Both the position numbers and the translations under genes were made by a program. The notes under the pieces were generated by a model that worked only from the letters and a program-made list of their open reading frames with translations, was not told the DNA's origin and did no database searches. Below, in pieces: positions 1 through 13,200 of a DNA stretch of 64,000 bases (positions are counted from its first letter, which is position 1; every line of letters starts with the position of its first letter). The DNA lies in NCBI GenBank assembly GCA_019614645.1, contig JABWDB010000014.1:5616501-5680500 (forward strand). The letters are read 5' to 3'. The DNA comes from Stratiolaelaps scimitus (lineage: Eukaryota; Arthropoda; Arachnida; Mesostigmata; Laelapidae).

Positions 1-58
1 GTGGACAAATTGACGAGACGCCCACACACACACACCGTTTCTAAAAAAGGGGACACTG

Positions 59-910
59 AAATCCAGCCAAATTGAACAATAAACAAACGCGCCGTCATTT
101 GCGAAGTGCCCCAGGTTCAAAGCACGGTTCCGTGTCACGCCTATTAGAGACAGACACGGGCCTGTGTGAAATACAAACAGAAAAAATCGACGACGCGGTG
201 ATTTGAACGCGATCGGGTACGCAGCCTGACGCCGAGCACATCCGGGTAAGCATTTCCACGGCGATCAGATTAAAAAAATATCTTCGTAGTGTATGACCTC
301 CATTTATCGATGAAAACTGTATATATCATAGATCCAACCAACTTTGACCTAGAGCCATTCAAAGGTTGATTGTCGATTTGCTACTGCGCAGTCTCTCGTT
401 TCCAATACGCCCACAGCAGGCGGCGGAGTCCTCGCGGCGCAATGGTCCCTACTCGAGAACGCGCACCCACGCGTCGGGTGGATTAGCGAACATCAACCAA
501 ACATCGAATCAAATTCAGGCACTCAGGTGGAGACTCAACAGCTCGCGCCATCCGGACAGATATCAAATGCTCGCGAAGAAAAGAGCATCCGTTTTCACAA
601 CGCTCGTTATGATTCGCGTGTTCAGTGGCTCTGGGCGCATATTCAATCATATTTCCATTATATATATATATTTTTTTTTAAGGTTTATCATATCGTGTAC
701 ATTGTGGCGCACGGGTCCCGGATGTGCTCGGCGTCAGGCTGCGTGCCCGATCGCGTTCAAACCACCGCGTCGTCGATTTTTTCTGTTTGTATTTCAAACC
801 GGTGCATCCCGTGTCTTTGTCCATAACCAGCGCGACACGAACAGTGCTTTGAATATGAGGCACCTTGCAAATGACGGCGCGTTTGTTTACTGTTCAATTT
901 GGCTGGATTT
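59..910. repeat. Large inverted repeat (arms 59-246 and 717-910), possible MITE or foldback element
   Basis: The reverse complement of 59-246 matches 717-910 almost base for base over about 190 bp, with a few substitutions and small indels. Similarity fades at both outer edges and within the 470-bp spacer (247-716). Long terminal inverted repeats around a short non-coding centre suggest a foldback DNA transposon or an old inverted duplication. I see no transposase between the arms and no clear target-site duplication. ORFs here cross the arms and show no recognisable domain. Confidence 0.75.
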
Positions 911-1804
911 AAGTTCGCTACAGGTGGATTTTTACGGCAACGTCTGTGGGTGTTCGTATACTATATTCACATATATTCTCGATCGTACACTATAATGTTA
1001 AATATATAATCTTGGGCATAACCGTGCAGGGGATGTGGCTTGCAAGACCACCGCCTCCGTGACAACGCAGACCCGTTCGCTGTGAGAAAGTGAATGCCTG
1101 TTTCAACAATTCGCCCCCTTGTAATTGTGATTGATCACGCAATACGCTGCCGAGTGAACTATAGTGTTTGCCTTCAACTTGGCGAACGACGACGAAAAAA
1201 AACGCGCACGTCGAATCAACAATTCGGTGCAGAGTTCCATATTTCATATTTCAGATTGGAATGGGGCGATTTCAGCGAAAATCGTGTAAATAATGAATTT
1301 GATAATAACCTGCACCGGACGTGCAATATCCATAGCGTAAATAGGGGCAATACGAATATTATGTTATAGTCAGATTAGTTAAATTTACACCATTCGGTGG
1401 CGTGTTAATGACATGACGTTTAGTATCTTCTGGGGGAATAGTTTGGCGAATATAGAATATATATATATATATTTCACATGCGCTCATACGTTCCACCTAC
1501 TTCAGAGTATAACCACTTAACTGGTATATTTCCTCAAATATCACTCGAGCAGAGTCCAATTGTTAACAGTTTAAAGAATTATTTGATTTCGCCTTATGCC
1601 AAGGTCAGCCAGTATAATACAAACGTAGTATAATGTACAAACTAATCCAGTCTTCGTATGAAGACGATGTTGAAATGATAATACGGCTGAATAGCATTAT
1701 TCTAACGATTTCGTAAGACCACTAAGGCATTTGGGTAATAAATGCATTTTAATAAATACACCAACAATAGTAGAGTGTGAACGGGCACAACACCGGGCAA
1801 CTAG

Positions 1805-2005
1805 TAAAATTTTCCAGGGCTGACTCCCAGCCAACATTAAACGTCGACGGGACTGCTTTCGGCATTGCTTCAAAAGACATTCGATGGATGATAAATATCT
1901 TATCTTAGACGAACACCCTTTAAATGCAAATGTGCAACGGTGGAAATCTAACTCAGGTACCTACGTCCGCCTCCCCTGATTGCAAGGCAGGTGCGCACGA
2001 ACGCA
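1805..2005 (-). repeat. tRNA-derived SINE, family A, diverged copy
   Basis: Read on the minus strand, this copy has a decayed tRNA-like head and B box, then the family body (a TTTGCATTTAAAGGG block, a GAAGCAATGCCGAAAG block and a TTGGCTGGGAGTCAGCCC block) and an AAAATTTTACT end. The same order occurs at 37759-37943 and 36641-36815. Boundaries are approximate and no target-site duplication is evident. Confidence 0.65.
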
Positions 2006-2009
2006 GCTA

Positions 2010-4787
2010 CGATAACGGTTCAGCCCTGGTGCAAGAAACGTCAAGAAATACGTCAAGAAACATTGGCGAGACCGGGGATGCAATCGTTCGAGTTTCTTCA
2101 GATATTAGGAAGATTGTTTGGCATCCGCTACAGGAGAGCCACGTGCAGCCAAATTTAATGCAAAGATTCTCCTTAGATATCCAAAAGGGCAATGCAATCT
2201 CTATTTTGAGCACTCGCATGAGGATTGCGGAAGGTGGGGGCCTTCTTTTTCTAGATATTTTATTATGAATCTATAGAAGGAGGTGTTCTTAAATGTATTT
2301 TATTTGATGTATTGATACAATTGTCGCCCACATTTATAATATTGATTAATAAATCTATGTTATAGCAAAAAATATCAAGTCACCGTTGAGTCTCATGCTA
2401 ATTATCTACTGTCGTTGAAAATTAAAAGCTGACCACGCCAATAACGATTCGATAAGTCAAAGGTTTAACAAATACAACTTTTCTTGAAAATAAACGAATA
2501 GCGACGTTCGGTTCGGGAATTGTCCGATATTTTTCACCTACATGACATCGGCGTCGTTCGCAAAATGTGAAAGCAACTACATTCGCAAGATAATAAGTCT
2601 AAACGACCTTGGAGGATACACCGATTGTTTTGTGGCGTGTTCGTCATATGATAAACAAGAACATTCACATATTAATTACAAACGAAATAGTGTTTGTTTT
2701 GAATACGTTCAATGGCTCACACAGTAACTCAAGATTAGAAGATGTCCCTTGGGATCTGGCTCGGTCATTCGCCGGAAATTCAATTAGTCTCGATGTGGAG
2801 TGCCTTTTAAAGAATGTTTTGCCTATTTTCGAATACAATGATATATATGTATATAAGATTCGGGTTGATGGACATCATCCGATACCTATTTGACCTTGGG
2901 TCTAGGACGCGAAATGTCCCGCGTATCCAACAAGAAACGCGGAAACGTGAGAAACTACTTACCTGCTACTATCACCATATATAAATATTAAATTATGTCA
3001 CCTGGCCCCCATACAAAATGATTAACAAAACAGCAAGAATTTTTTTAAAGGTCATCAGCTTACATATGATTATATATAACGTATGCACAAACTTGACTGA
3101 CTTTAAATTATACAATAGGATCGAACACGCACCTCGATAACGTCAGCTGATAAGTGGAGGTGATTTCCACCAGTAGAGTAGGCAAATACAGTAATGCAAG
3201 GCGGGTCTTGCCGACAGAAATGTCTATGAAAACGTCTAGACCCCCTCAATCCAGAAGCTCGCAAAGCTCGAACCTCTTGTCACTAAGAGGCAATGGCACC
3301 TCAGCCCGACACCCTATGAGATCATTTCGCGATACCCGGTTCGGCTATCGTATTAGTTTCTTGAAGAGTTTTCGCTCTCATACCGTCAGCTTTGACGAAA
3401 GTTTAGGTAACGCCGACGTCAGACCTTGTGGTGAGACCACATTTGTGAGCCACAAAATGATGAAGCTGAGTTATTACTCTACAAAAATATGAAACAAGAT
3501 AACCTGATGTGAATAAACCAAATTGGTGGCGGGTAGATAAACCGAGTCAATGACGCCGGGTCATCTAAGGCCACTATGAGTTCACACTGTACACCCCACC
3601 AATTTTTGTGCGTGGATAGGAAGTCACTTCCTGTTGGTTATCTCTGTTGCATCCACGACCCTCTGATACCACCAAACTCACTTAACAGGCGACTGATATA
3701 TGGGATTTCGAATAAACCTCCGTCGACCTCCTGTAGTTGTGGCCCAGGTATCGCGCTGTCATATAAGAAATTTCCCGATTCTACAGGATGTATGCGGTAT
3801 ATGTATGACTTCTATTCTCGACACAAATAGTAATACGTTCGAATCTACTTTGATGAGTACATGAGCAATCCTCGAACGCTTGAAACAACTGCAAACTGAT
3901 GGAAACGAAACCTCGTCATTGATGTTATCGGGCGGATATAGTGTGACTCAGATCAGCGTTGCCTTCACCACTAATAATGATTTGGTCGAAACGGTACCTC
4001 AGTACGGTAAACGCCTTGTATTTAGTGGATACAGTTGATGACATTCATTGAGTGTTCGGTGACAGACGACTACCTTCAGAGAGAGCGCTCCCTCTCCCAA
4101 AAATAATCTTCCGGAACAAGCCATGCCGCAACGCATCTCATAGCCAAAATACCAACCGCAATGGCGCGAACGGATTCTTAAGACGTTCCCCAGCCTCGAC
4201 CCGATCCTGAATCATCTTTATTAAGCTGCAGACAATAATTGTACGCTATCGTTCCCCTCAGTTTATATCCATGTTGTTCTCCTGAATCGGCAGCGGTTCA
4301 AGGTCGCGAATCTCCTTGGTCTCTTGGTATCGCTCGTATGGTAAGTCTTCGAAATTCGTCATCTAATTCATCCGCTCACTGTAGGCCCTTGTCAACAACT
4401 CAACGCATGCGATCGTAAGTGATGGGCGACACAACATCTGAGGCAAACCTTTTCCTCGGTACGTATTCTTCATGTCAACAGGTCGCTGAATGCACTCGCG
4501 TCCAGCGAACCGAATCAGTAGAGCTGGCCAGACTCACTTGGTCGATCAACCCAGTCCAAGCCGAACTCGGCAGTTGTATGGCAAAGTCTAGTACAAGCAC
4601 TGAACTTGTGAGCACAAGCATCATTTCTAGCACAATCTCTGCGCGGACTTTTTCAATGACACCCCCCCCCTTCACCCGTGAACTTCGTCAACCGTTTACA
4701 TACGGTACGAGTGCTGTCCCAGCGCAACGACAGGTACTCTGCGCCTGGCCATCTTCACGTAGCGCACTTCGTCCACCAAAGACCTAC
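2010..4787. other. No confident gene; probable intron or 3' side of the PAK gene
   Basis: The PAK gene runs off the low-coordinate side, so this stretch is expected to be intron and/or flank of PAK. I looked on the minus strand for the rest of the kinase domain (HRDIKSDN-type catalytic loop, DFG, APE) and did not find it. Short ORFs here are AT-rich, with no recognisable domain. A poly-C run lies at about 4663-4672. Confidence 0.5.
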
Positions 4788-6445
4788 CTGGATCTCGTTG
4801 ATGATGAGCTCTCTCTTGGGTTGCTGTGCCAACACCATTTGTTTGATGGCAACTTCCGATCCGGTTGCCGTCTCGATCGCCGTGTACACGATGCCAGACG
4901 CGCCCTGGCCAATCTTCCTCAATTTCGTGTACTTCGAGTGTGGGTCACCCACCGAGATAATGCCCTTGAGCAATTCGACCACCTGTTCCTCGGACATCTT
5001 CTTTTTCTGGCCTGACCGCGTTCGCACCTGCGCTCCGTCATTGTCGGCGGGAGGCTCGGTGACAACCTGGTCGTGGAGAGTCGTGGTTTCAGCGCAGGGC
5101 GTCACCTCTGGCGTGGTTCCCTGGCCGGCGTCACCGACGCCGCTGTCGTTGTTATTTGTTAGGTCAATATTCTCTCCATCTGGGACGTTCCGATTGCGTT
5201 CCTCCTCTTTCGGAGAGGCCACCGTCGTTGAGACAGGCGACAGGGACGCGAGTGTCGAGACAGGCCTTGTGTACAGTGACCTCGTGCGTTCCGGCCGCGG
5301 TGGAGGTGAGGGCGCTTTTGATCGGGGCGCAACGCTGGGCGGCTGTATCCCCTGCGGTGTTCCAGCCGCCGTCGATGCTTCCGAACTCAACGATCTCTCC
5401 TCGGACGCCACCGATGTACGGCTGCCGCAAGATACGTGTCGAGACGGACCGCTCTCACTTGGCGTCGACACCTTATCAGTAGCACCGGAGGCCACACTTT
5501 CCTCAGAAGTCGTTGAAAGCGGATAGCCGCCTCCGCCCTGCATGAGGTACTTCGGCCTCATGTCGTGTGGGCCTCCGAGGCCGCTTTGACCGGACTCCGA
5601 CAACTTCTGGTTGTCGTAAAAGTTCAACGCATCGATGACCGCCTGTGGATTCGTCTCTTGCTCCTTCTTCGAGATATTCGACGTCTGCAACAGCTTCATC
5701 CATCCCAATGGAAGACCTGAAGGCGAAAATGTAAAGGATCAAAGGCGATGTGCCCCGTTAATTACGATTATTATATTTATACGAAGCGGAAGGGATTATG
5801 GAAACTTGACAGTTAAATGACGGTATTTGAATTAATTCAATTATAGTTGATCATATTGTCTATAATTCATTACGAAATATATCTACGCAAGATTGCCACT
5901 GGCTTTATTCTGCATCATATGATGCAGACTTTTCATTAGCGAATGCCTCACCGCGAGATTTGAATACTACACAACATTAGCAAAGCCCACAACATTAGCG
6001 AGAAAAATTTCTTGAAACTAAAAGAAAAGTCGGTTGCTAGCTCGCCAGTAAGTCATCTACCTGATGGACCACTCCACAGATACTAATTAAGACGTCTTAT
6101 GACTTCTCCTTTAAATCCTCAGCATCTATAAAACGCATTCGTGTTTACTTGAAATTCGTGTTCGTACTCAGAGATATTTTGTTTTTTCATTGTCTCGTGC
6201 TACATTCGTTACTTACCGGTAAATTCACCCGTAATCGGATCGAATCCAACATGCATTTTGTGCGCGAAGTTTGTCGGCTTCGAAATGGTTATCTGTGCGG
6301 GTTCAGCCCCATGCTTATGTTTGTGCTTCGACGGTTCCGGAGGCAACGGCCGCAACTCGAGCGGCAGCGATGCGGCGGGATTTCTCGCCTGCGCCGACGT
6401 CAGCCGAACAGGCGGCGGTGGGGGTTTATCGTCTGAGGCCGACAT
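4788..6445 (-). CDS. Pak: p21-activated serine/threonine kinase (PAK), first two coding exons, partial
   Basis: PAKs are Rac/Cdc42 effectors that phosphorylate cytoskeletal and signalling targets; they are cytosolic and recruited to membranes. Exon 1 is 6217-6445 (76 codons plus 1 nt) and ends at a GTAAGT donor. Exon 2 is 4788-5716, with acceptor CTTCAG and donor GTAGGT; the intron is 499 bp. The 386 residues visible contain an N-terminal proline motif (PPPPPVR, residues 8-14; the NCK-binding site in PAKs), a His/Lys-rich stretch (40-45), the CRIB motif (ISKPTNFAHKMHVGFD, about 54-69) and the inhibitory segment (GLPLGWMKLLQ, from 77). A long Ser/Pro-rich linker follows with a PIX-like motif (PPPRPERTRSLY). 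The kinase N-lobe has the Gly loop (IGQGASGIVY, from about 345) and VAIK lysine (about 368). The methionine at 6445 fits the family start (compare MSNNGLDIQDKPP in human PAK1). The remaining kinase exons must lie below position 1 or beyond a very long intron. The architecture is that of group I PAKs. Confidence 0.96.
5717..6216 (-). other. Intron 1 of Pak
   Basis: A GTAAGT donor follows the CRIB-encoding exon and a TTCAG acceptor precedes the next exon. The join regenerates the CRIB tail reading GEFTGLPLGWMK, which is continuous in PAK proteins. The interior is AT-rich with nothing else recognisable. Confidence 0.9.
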
Positions 6446-9400
6446 TGTACGTAGGAACGATGACGGCTGACGTATTCGCTATCCTTGTAGCCGTGGCAAT
6501 TGTCACCTCGGCGATGGGACCCGATCCACGGGGACACCTGGAAGACGCGCCCACCTGCCGTCGACGATCACCCCTCACGAACGTCGACAAGCCTTCGATC
6601 GAGAGGAGAGATCTCGTCAGAGATCCCGTCCAATGCTGTGGCAGTAGGTTTTGGTTGAGAGCGAACAAAGATAATGAGGGATTAACGGTTGAGCGACAGA
6701 TCGAGGAAGAGAGGGCCAGTCAGTTTGACACGTGGTTGAGTGACACCCGCTGGCATTGTCCGGCGTCTAGACACACTCTGAATTCTCGTTCAACACGCAG
6801 CTTCGCGTTTCCCGAAGCCGATGCTAGTGTGGCTGTATGCAATGGTAATTGACCGTTTTCTCGTGAGATTTCCACATGTATCGCTCCGTGAGCTGGACGA
6901 TGAGGCAGACTCAACCTGTTCGTGAACAAACAAATGAGCAACAACAATCGGAAATAGGCGAAATGTTAGTTGGATACAACCAGCAAGAAAGATTTGCGGG
7001 GTAAACTTTTGTGCTGATATATACCATTCTTATAGTACAATACACTTATGATGTATGATAGTTTGTTATATTTACCACGCAAGTAGTCCGAAAAAATGTT
7101 AAACCACCTTCCTGGAACAAGGTTATCTTTGTTAAAGCATAACTATTCTATAATGTAACCTATTAGATGGTAATAATTCTACACTGCAGAGTAGTTTTTC
7201 CAAAAATTAATGTTTAGCCTTTCATCGGTCGCAGGTAGCATACAAATCCCACTGGAGCCTATCGCCCACCTATTCTGTAGGGGTAAGTTCGACCGTAGGC
7301 CTAACGAAGCATTGTCAAGGTCAAGGTTAACCAAACGCCAACACAGGGCATTCACAAACGACAAATAAGGCTCCCCTTATCCTTAGGGGAGCTTGGGGCT
7401 TAGCTTAGGGCTCGCCTTCTACGAGTTTGTCTAGCAGTTGCTAGTTACAGAGAACTCAATCTTCGTCAGCCAAATTTGAAATTTTCTAGTGATCAACATA
7501 AATTGAGATTGGATTATCGAACTGGCATGCGTTTCTGCGACCTTCCACTGTCAAAAGTCACTCTGTCCCGATAAATGTCGATTTTGAACTCAAATCAGAG
7601 GATTAAGGACCAATGTTGCTCTTGTTTGAAGAGCAGGCGAAAGTAATACAAATCTGAACCACTTGGGTACGATAAATAGGACGGACTGTCGCGAAATTTA
7701 ATCTAAAATAGATTGAGATACGCAGAGATTTCCGATCTCCGACAACGGGCTGCCAGTCAAGCAAGCAATAATTCCCAAATGGCCAAACTGATTCGACTAC
7801 TGCCATTGTTATATTATATAATGTCGAGCCTATTTTCTTAACTTTCCTTCGCCTACCGTCTGATTAGATCATGAAGATTGGATCCGTTCACCGTCATCAC
7901 AGTGGATAATCAGTCGGAGCCATGTCATTTGTTTTTACTCTGGAATCGTGCGACATCCGCGCAAATGTGTCATTAAAGTTAAATTAGGCGCCCAGATGCT
8001 AAGATGTAGTAATGCTCGACTCATTAGTCCCAACCGGTATTACGAATACATCTCCGCCCAACCTCATGGCTGAACCGAGTGAAGTGTCCCAGGATTTATT
8101 ATTATTATTATTATTATTAGAGATACGTCATCTGTAGTAACGCAAAGGTTACCAATTTGATATTCTTCTTCATACAAAACTTGTACCTCATGGACCGTGA
8201 TGTCCACGAGGGCGTTCCATTAGCTCCGCCCTATGGGTTGCCCTATTGGATGATACGGTTCTACTCCAACTCAGGTTGCGATATGAGGTATAATACACAT
8301 GTAAATAGCCACTGTTTGCACTGTTTGCACTCTCAGCTGCAGACGTCGGAGTCGATAGTAGATAATAGATGGACTCGAACAACTACTGTGCATGTGACGA
8401 ACTCATCCTGGATGAACTCTATTGTTAGTATAGTGCTTTTCCCGCTTCCACATGAACTTCCTTCAACGCTATTCATTTGAGTGATTTCTCATCGAGTTTC
8501 TTCAATTCAGTCCTAATGTCCAACGCTTATCGTCCGTGCAGTTCGACGGTATCATCCCGACGTAGTCATAAATAACAACAATTCGCAATGTATATTATGC
8601 TTCAGCATTGCTTGCAATAGAAAACAGTGACCACCCCTTCCACTTCAGCACATTACATCGGTCAAACGTTCAGATCTTCCAAGCATTCAGCAGCATCTGC
8701 TACACATAGTCACTGTGAAACATGCCAGGTAGTTAACTAGGGACTATCGTAGATGATAGAGAGAGGGAGAGAGAGCAGATTAGCCTCACGAATTCGCGAA
8801 AAAATATAACTTGGCGGAATTATTCTTGATAATTCGCGCATATTTCTTTATAAAAACTCACAAATTGCTCGGTCTATAAAGGAGAATTTGTGTAGTATTG
8901 CAAAGAAAAAAATCCCGCGAATACACGCATGGGTTGCCTTCAGTTTAACGAGTCGAGCACCCAATTAACGCTGCACATATCACTATATCTATTATTCTAA
9001 GTAGATGCGTTGAGAGGGTTCGAACGTGTCACAGATAAATTCGACAAAAAAAAGGTTACCCGACGCTGGGTAGTGTCCAGAACTGGCCGGGCACAAATCT
9101 GCTTGCCAACGAATTCGCCGTGTCCATTTCATATTTACTTTTCAAGGCTCTTTACATACTGTTCAGCAGTTGGGGTGGAAGAGAATGTCCAAGCTCGGTT
9201 TACGACTCGTGGAGTTCTTTAAATGGGTACTTTTATAGCCCCGTGCGGGTCCGTGATTCCAGCCAAAATGGGGCTGTCGTATACACTAAAGCGAGTTTCG
9301 ATACGACACGACGCCAGCGGATGGTCCCTCTCGCACCGCTCAATTGCCCTTTAACTGTGTACACGTTGCGCGAAAGGCCAGAATAGCCGTTCCAGCAGCG

Positions 9401-10157
9401 GTGGTGGCGGTTAGCCGCAGACCCAACAGGCAACAGGAGCGAGGTCGGGTATAGTAAAGCTTTTAGACAAACACCATCACAAGGGTTTATCCTTTCAGCT
9501 CACTGCAGTACGCGGACCAGCACGTACGGCACGGCGAAATGGTCAGTCAGACGATCAGGCGGACAGTGAATCGGACGATTTCCGTCTCGATCAAGAGCCT
9601 CTAGGGGTACAACGAGCAGGGCAGACAAACTTGACCGCAATCCCCCCCCGCCGATTCCACATTAAATTATTACCTTCGGTCCCTTCTTCGTTACCTCCCT
9701 CCTCGGTAAAACAAAGCTAATTATTGTCGTTGTCTAAAATAGACAAACCACTTCAGGGCGGTGTTCTGGCTATACGGCCACTGCAATTTGGCAAACGTTG
9801 GCAGACCGAGCTGCGCCGCAGATATACCCATGTTGAAATGGGCTGAACTTAGTCAGCAAGTGCCAACCTGCAAGCAACATGAGAGCCGAAATCAAAGGAA
9901 TCAGCCATGCGTCGTCGCTCGAAATGAATGCTTTGCACTAGTTAAGCAGTTTCAGCTAAAAACAAAAAGGTTGTTCTGGGAACTCTGAGTGCTGAGAGGA
10001 TTTTGTTGTTCCTGTATAAGCGTATCTCTAGGCTGAGGGAACAAAAATACTAAGATGTCTCCTACTCATAAAAATAGTCAACGGTGCTCATAAAAATAGC
10101 TTGTCTGTCGAATGAAATATACGAGAAGCCCCCTAAATCTAATAGTTCTTACAATCA

Positions 10158-10160
<3 letters not shown>
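6446..10160. other. Upstream of the Pak start codon; no gene recognised
   Basis: The sequence is mixed composition, with a (TTA)n tract at about 8097-8120 and a GA-rich tract near 8757-8777. A short snapback lies near 7369-7391 (CTCCCC and GGGGAG arms). None of the ORFs on either strand shows a family motif. 5' untranslated exons and the promoter of Pak could lie here but cannot be placed. Confidence 0.4.

Positions 10161-10198
<38 letters not shown>
10161..10198. repeat. (GA)n microsatellite
   Basis: A pure GA dinucleotide run of 19 units. Confidence 0.95.
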
Positions 10199-10201
<3 letters not shown>

Positions 10202-13200
10202 GGACAGTTAACCAACAGAATATAAATTGAATCCATAAGAAACTGGTCCGAACCACTAGCAACGTTTTAGCATCAAGACACTACCAATATTGTTGCTGCT
10301 ACATACAAAAGATCTCGCGTAGCGGCATTCAACGTGGCATTGTCCGAATATTATTCACTAGATATGAGTAAACATTTATGGCATACGATTTCAAGCTGCT
10401 CGTAGTGGCTATGCAGGAGCCTGGCCACCTCCAAACGACAAAAGGACATTATCCACATTGAAGATCAACGGGGCAATTCGCCTGCGTCGGCTCGAGCGAA
10501 GCAATATACAACATAAATCGGACAGATTTTCAAAGCTTCCAATATCATGGCCATGCCGTCCAAGGGCTGAATGGACTGCGTGGGGAGCATATCTGCCAAT
10601 ATCGTATGATATCGCATTGTTCTTGTGCGTTATCGGTTACGCTCCACCTGCGCACGGCCGGCAGTGCGACGCATACCATCTCACACAAGCATTATGTACT
10701 GATTATGATTATGATCTGAATCGATATTTTTCTAATAGAGAATGTATTCCGATTGGCCACACGCACACACAAATACAAACAACTGTACGCGGAAATTTTT
10801 CCGAGCTCGCTTGAATCAATACTTCGGCCATTGTGTGACCATCGTTTTTCGGCAGCACTGCGGCATTGAGCCTTCTCTGCTCTATTTGCATGGCCGTACA
10901 GGACTTACACATTGCTCCATTACCGTCGGCGCTGAGTAGTATAATCTGTGCAACACCATACCAGTATCACACCACTCTGTTGATTCGCGAAGCGTTCGTC
11001 GGTATTCTCCTGTTCAAGAGGTGTTAGCATATACGATAATTAATAATAATTAATAATAATAATAGTAATAATAATAACAGATGTACAACATATCTGTATG
11101 TATCTGTACTGTTATATACACGTATATCTGCAACGTAACTGTCAGCTGAACACCATAACGACTAAGTGCCGTGAAAAGTGTTGACACTCGCAGCAGGATT
11201 TCACCTGATGGTCTATGCTGGTTAGCTGTGTTTCATTTCATTTATCTTCAATAGAGAAGGGGGGCGCCAACGGTCCTCGGCGACTATGTGTCCGCTATGC
11301 ATCAGCACCATGGTTTATGGCAGGAGTTATTCTCTTTCTGCGTAGACGGCTTAGACCGTCGTGTGTACCTGCGCACGAATATACCACGGATACATAGGCA
11401 CTTAACTAACTGAAAGCTGCCTGATAAACGACGATTCATCGGGAGACACCGAGCGTTAAATGGGTTGAGTCAATCGACAACTGCCTTCTGGTACTTGAAC
11501 ATAAGAAGCAAACACATACAGGTAAAAGATATCATAACATCTGGTGAATTTGTACGAGACATCTATGCATTGAATCGATTTGTAAAGACCATAAACATCG
11601 AGAAATGTATCGATAAATGTAGCGATTAATTTAGTAACTTCTGGTGACAACAGGGCTGCGGGCAATACACCGATGCGAGTTACGTGGACCAGTTATATTT
11701 ACCCGTAAGCTAGTTGACAAATATCTGCATAGAGATAATGTACCTCACCAGCTAACAATCCTGCAATGTCTCAAGACACCATGCGTAAGGTGGTACGAAA
11801 GGTCTATTAAAGTCATCGGCCCTGCTATGCTCTCAAAGGCAGACCAACGAATCAGTGTGAAAAAATCTGCCATTAATAGATCGCTGAGATCGGGAGTTAT
11901 AATAGTGGCTGAACCTTAAATGTCGTCTCTGTCCAACGTATATGCATTTCGACGCATTTCGTAGAATGGCAATTCGTGGTAGCCTCCCTGTCAAACTCCC
12001 TGACCGAGTTTGAGCCGCTATTCTGAACGGAACGGCGCGCTCCTTTGAAGTCACTAAGCGGAAACGAGGAACTCTGTGCTGGATTGTGTCCAGCGTTAGC
12101 TAGAACGGCGTACATCCATTCAAGGTAAATCTCTTTACACCTAGTTGTACCATTACACGCGAATTTTTAGAAGGTTTCATTATATTAGCCAATGTAGTAA
12201 CGATATGCCAAGAAATAAGACACGGGTAATTAAGGATCAATGACTAATAAATACGTACGGCCGTCATAAATTAGCGTTCCATGAAGGCCAGTGGTTCCAT
12301 TGGTTTCGCCGTGACCTTCTCACAATACTTACTTACGGCTACTGGTCCCTGTTGGTTTGGGTTTATATTTATGAATCAACAAGCGCAGTCTTACACACAC
12401 ACAGATCTCGGATAGAGGCGGCGGTAAACTTGAAAGCCAAGCTGCTTAGCTTCCCTCCAGCGTGAAATAGCGACCGAGCCATGATAAGTGTGCAGACAAG
12501 GCAAATAGTTTTCCATGTAAACGCCAATTCAGTGTGCGAATACGATTTTCAGTAACACACAAAGCATTGGTATGTTACATCATACTTTGACTGCGAATTG
12601 CCTTTAAAGGATTTTTTTTTACAGACGTCAACAGTTGGTCACCGACGGCAATGTAAATATTTACGGGGTTGTCAGTCATAATGAACAATGTGTCGACAAC
12701 ACGAAACAACAGGTCGCATTTAAGCAACGCACGACATGTATAGGCTACCTCGTAACCTACCTAGGTTCGGGTTCGACTTCTCCGCGATGTGCACCATAAG
12801 TAGGCAGGCTACGCTGGCTAACGCAACGTGGACACGGAAACCGAGCGACGAAATTCGGTACCTCGATGATTACAACAGGCAGCTTCCCATCTGTCTGTCC
12901 CACCTCAACAATTCCCCTCCGTGCATTCGCTGCGCTAAGCAAACCTTGCATGTTCCAATTCAAACGCAACGATCAGCTTGCCCATCGCTGTGACTACCAC
13001 AACGATTTGCCGGCATCCGCCTCTGTCGAGTCGCGTCGCCAATCGCGCTCGACACTGGCCACCGCCGCAATACATACCGTCATTGGTTGCGTCCAATAAA
13101 ATATGATCATGTATATATGTATATTTGCCACTGTGCATTGTGGAAGTGGCGATCTGTCAGATCAGTCGGCTTTGCACGACGGACACGTGCGTGGTCATGA

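Noticed and set aside
4230..4420. Minus-strand protein-like segment (FEDLPYERYQETKEIRDLE)
   Set aside because: Short, bounded by stops, and no family recognised; left out as unsupported.
4419..5526. Long open frames on the plus strand across the PAK exon
   Set aside because: They are antisense to the PAK coding exon, which has clear CRIB and kinase motifs and splice sites on the minus strand.
6271..6852. 193-codon plus-strand frame
   Set aside because: Antisense to PAK exon 1 and continuing into non-coding sequence; no domain.
10141..10200. Possible CRISPR-like or satellite array
   Set aside because: It is a simple (GA)n run with no spacers, and the genome is eukaryotic.
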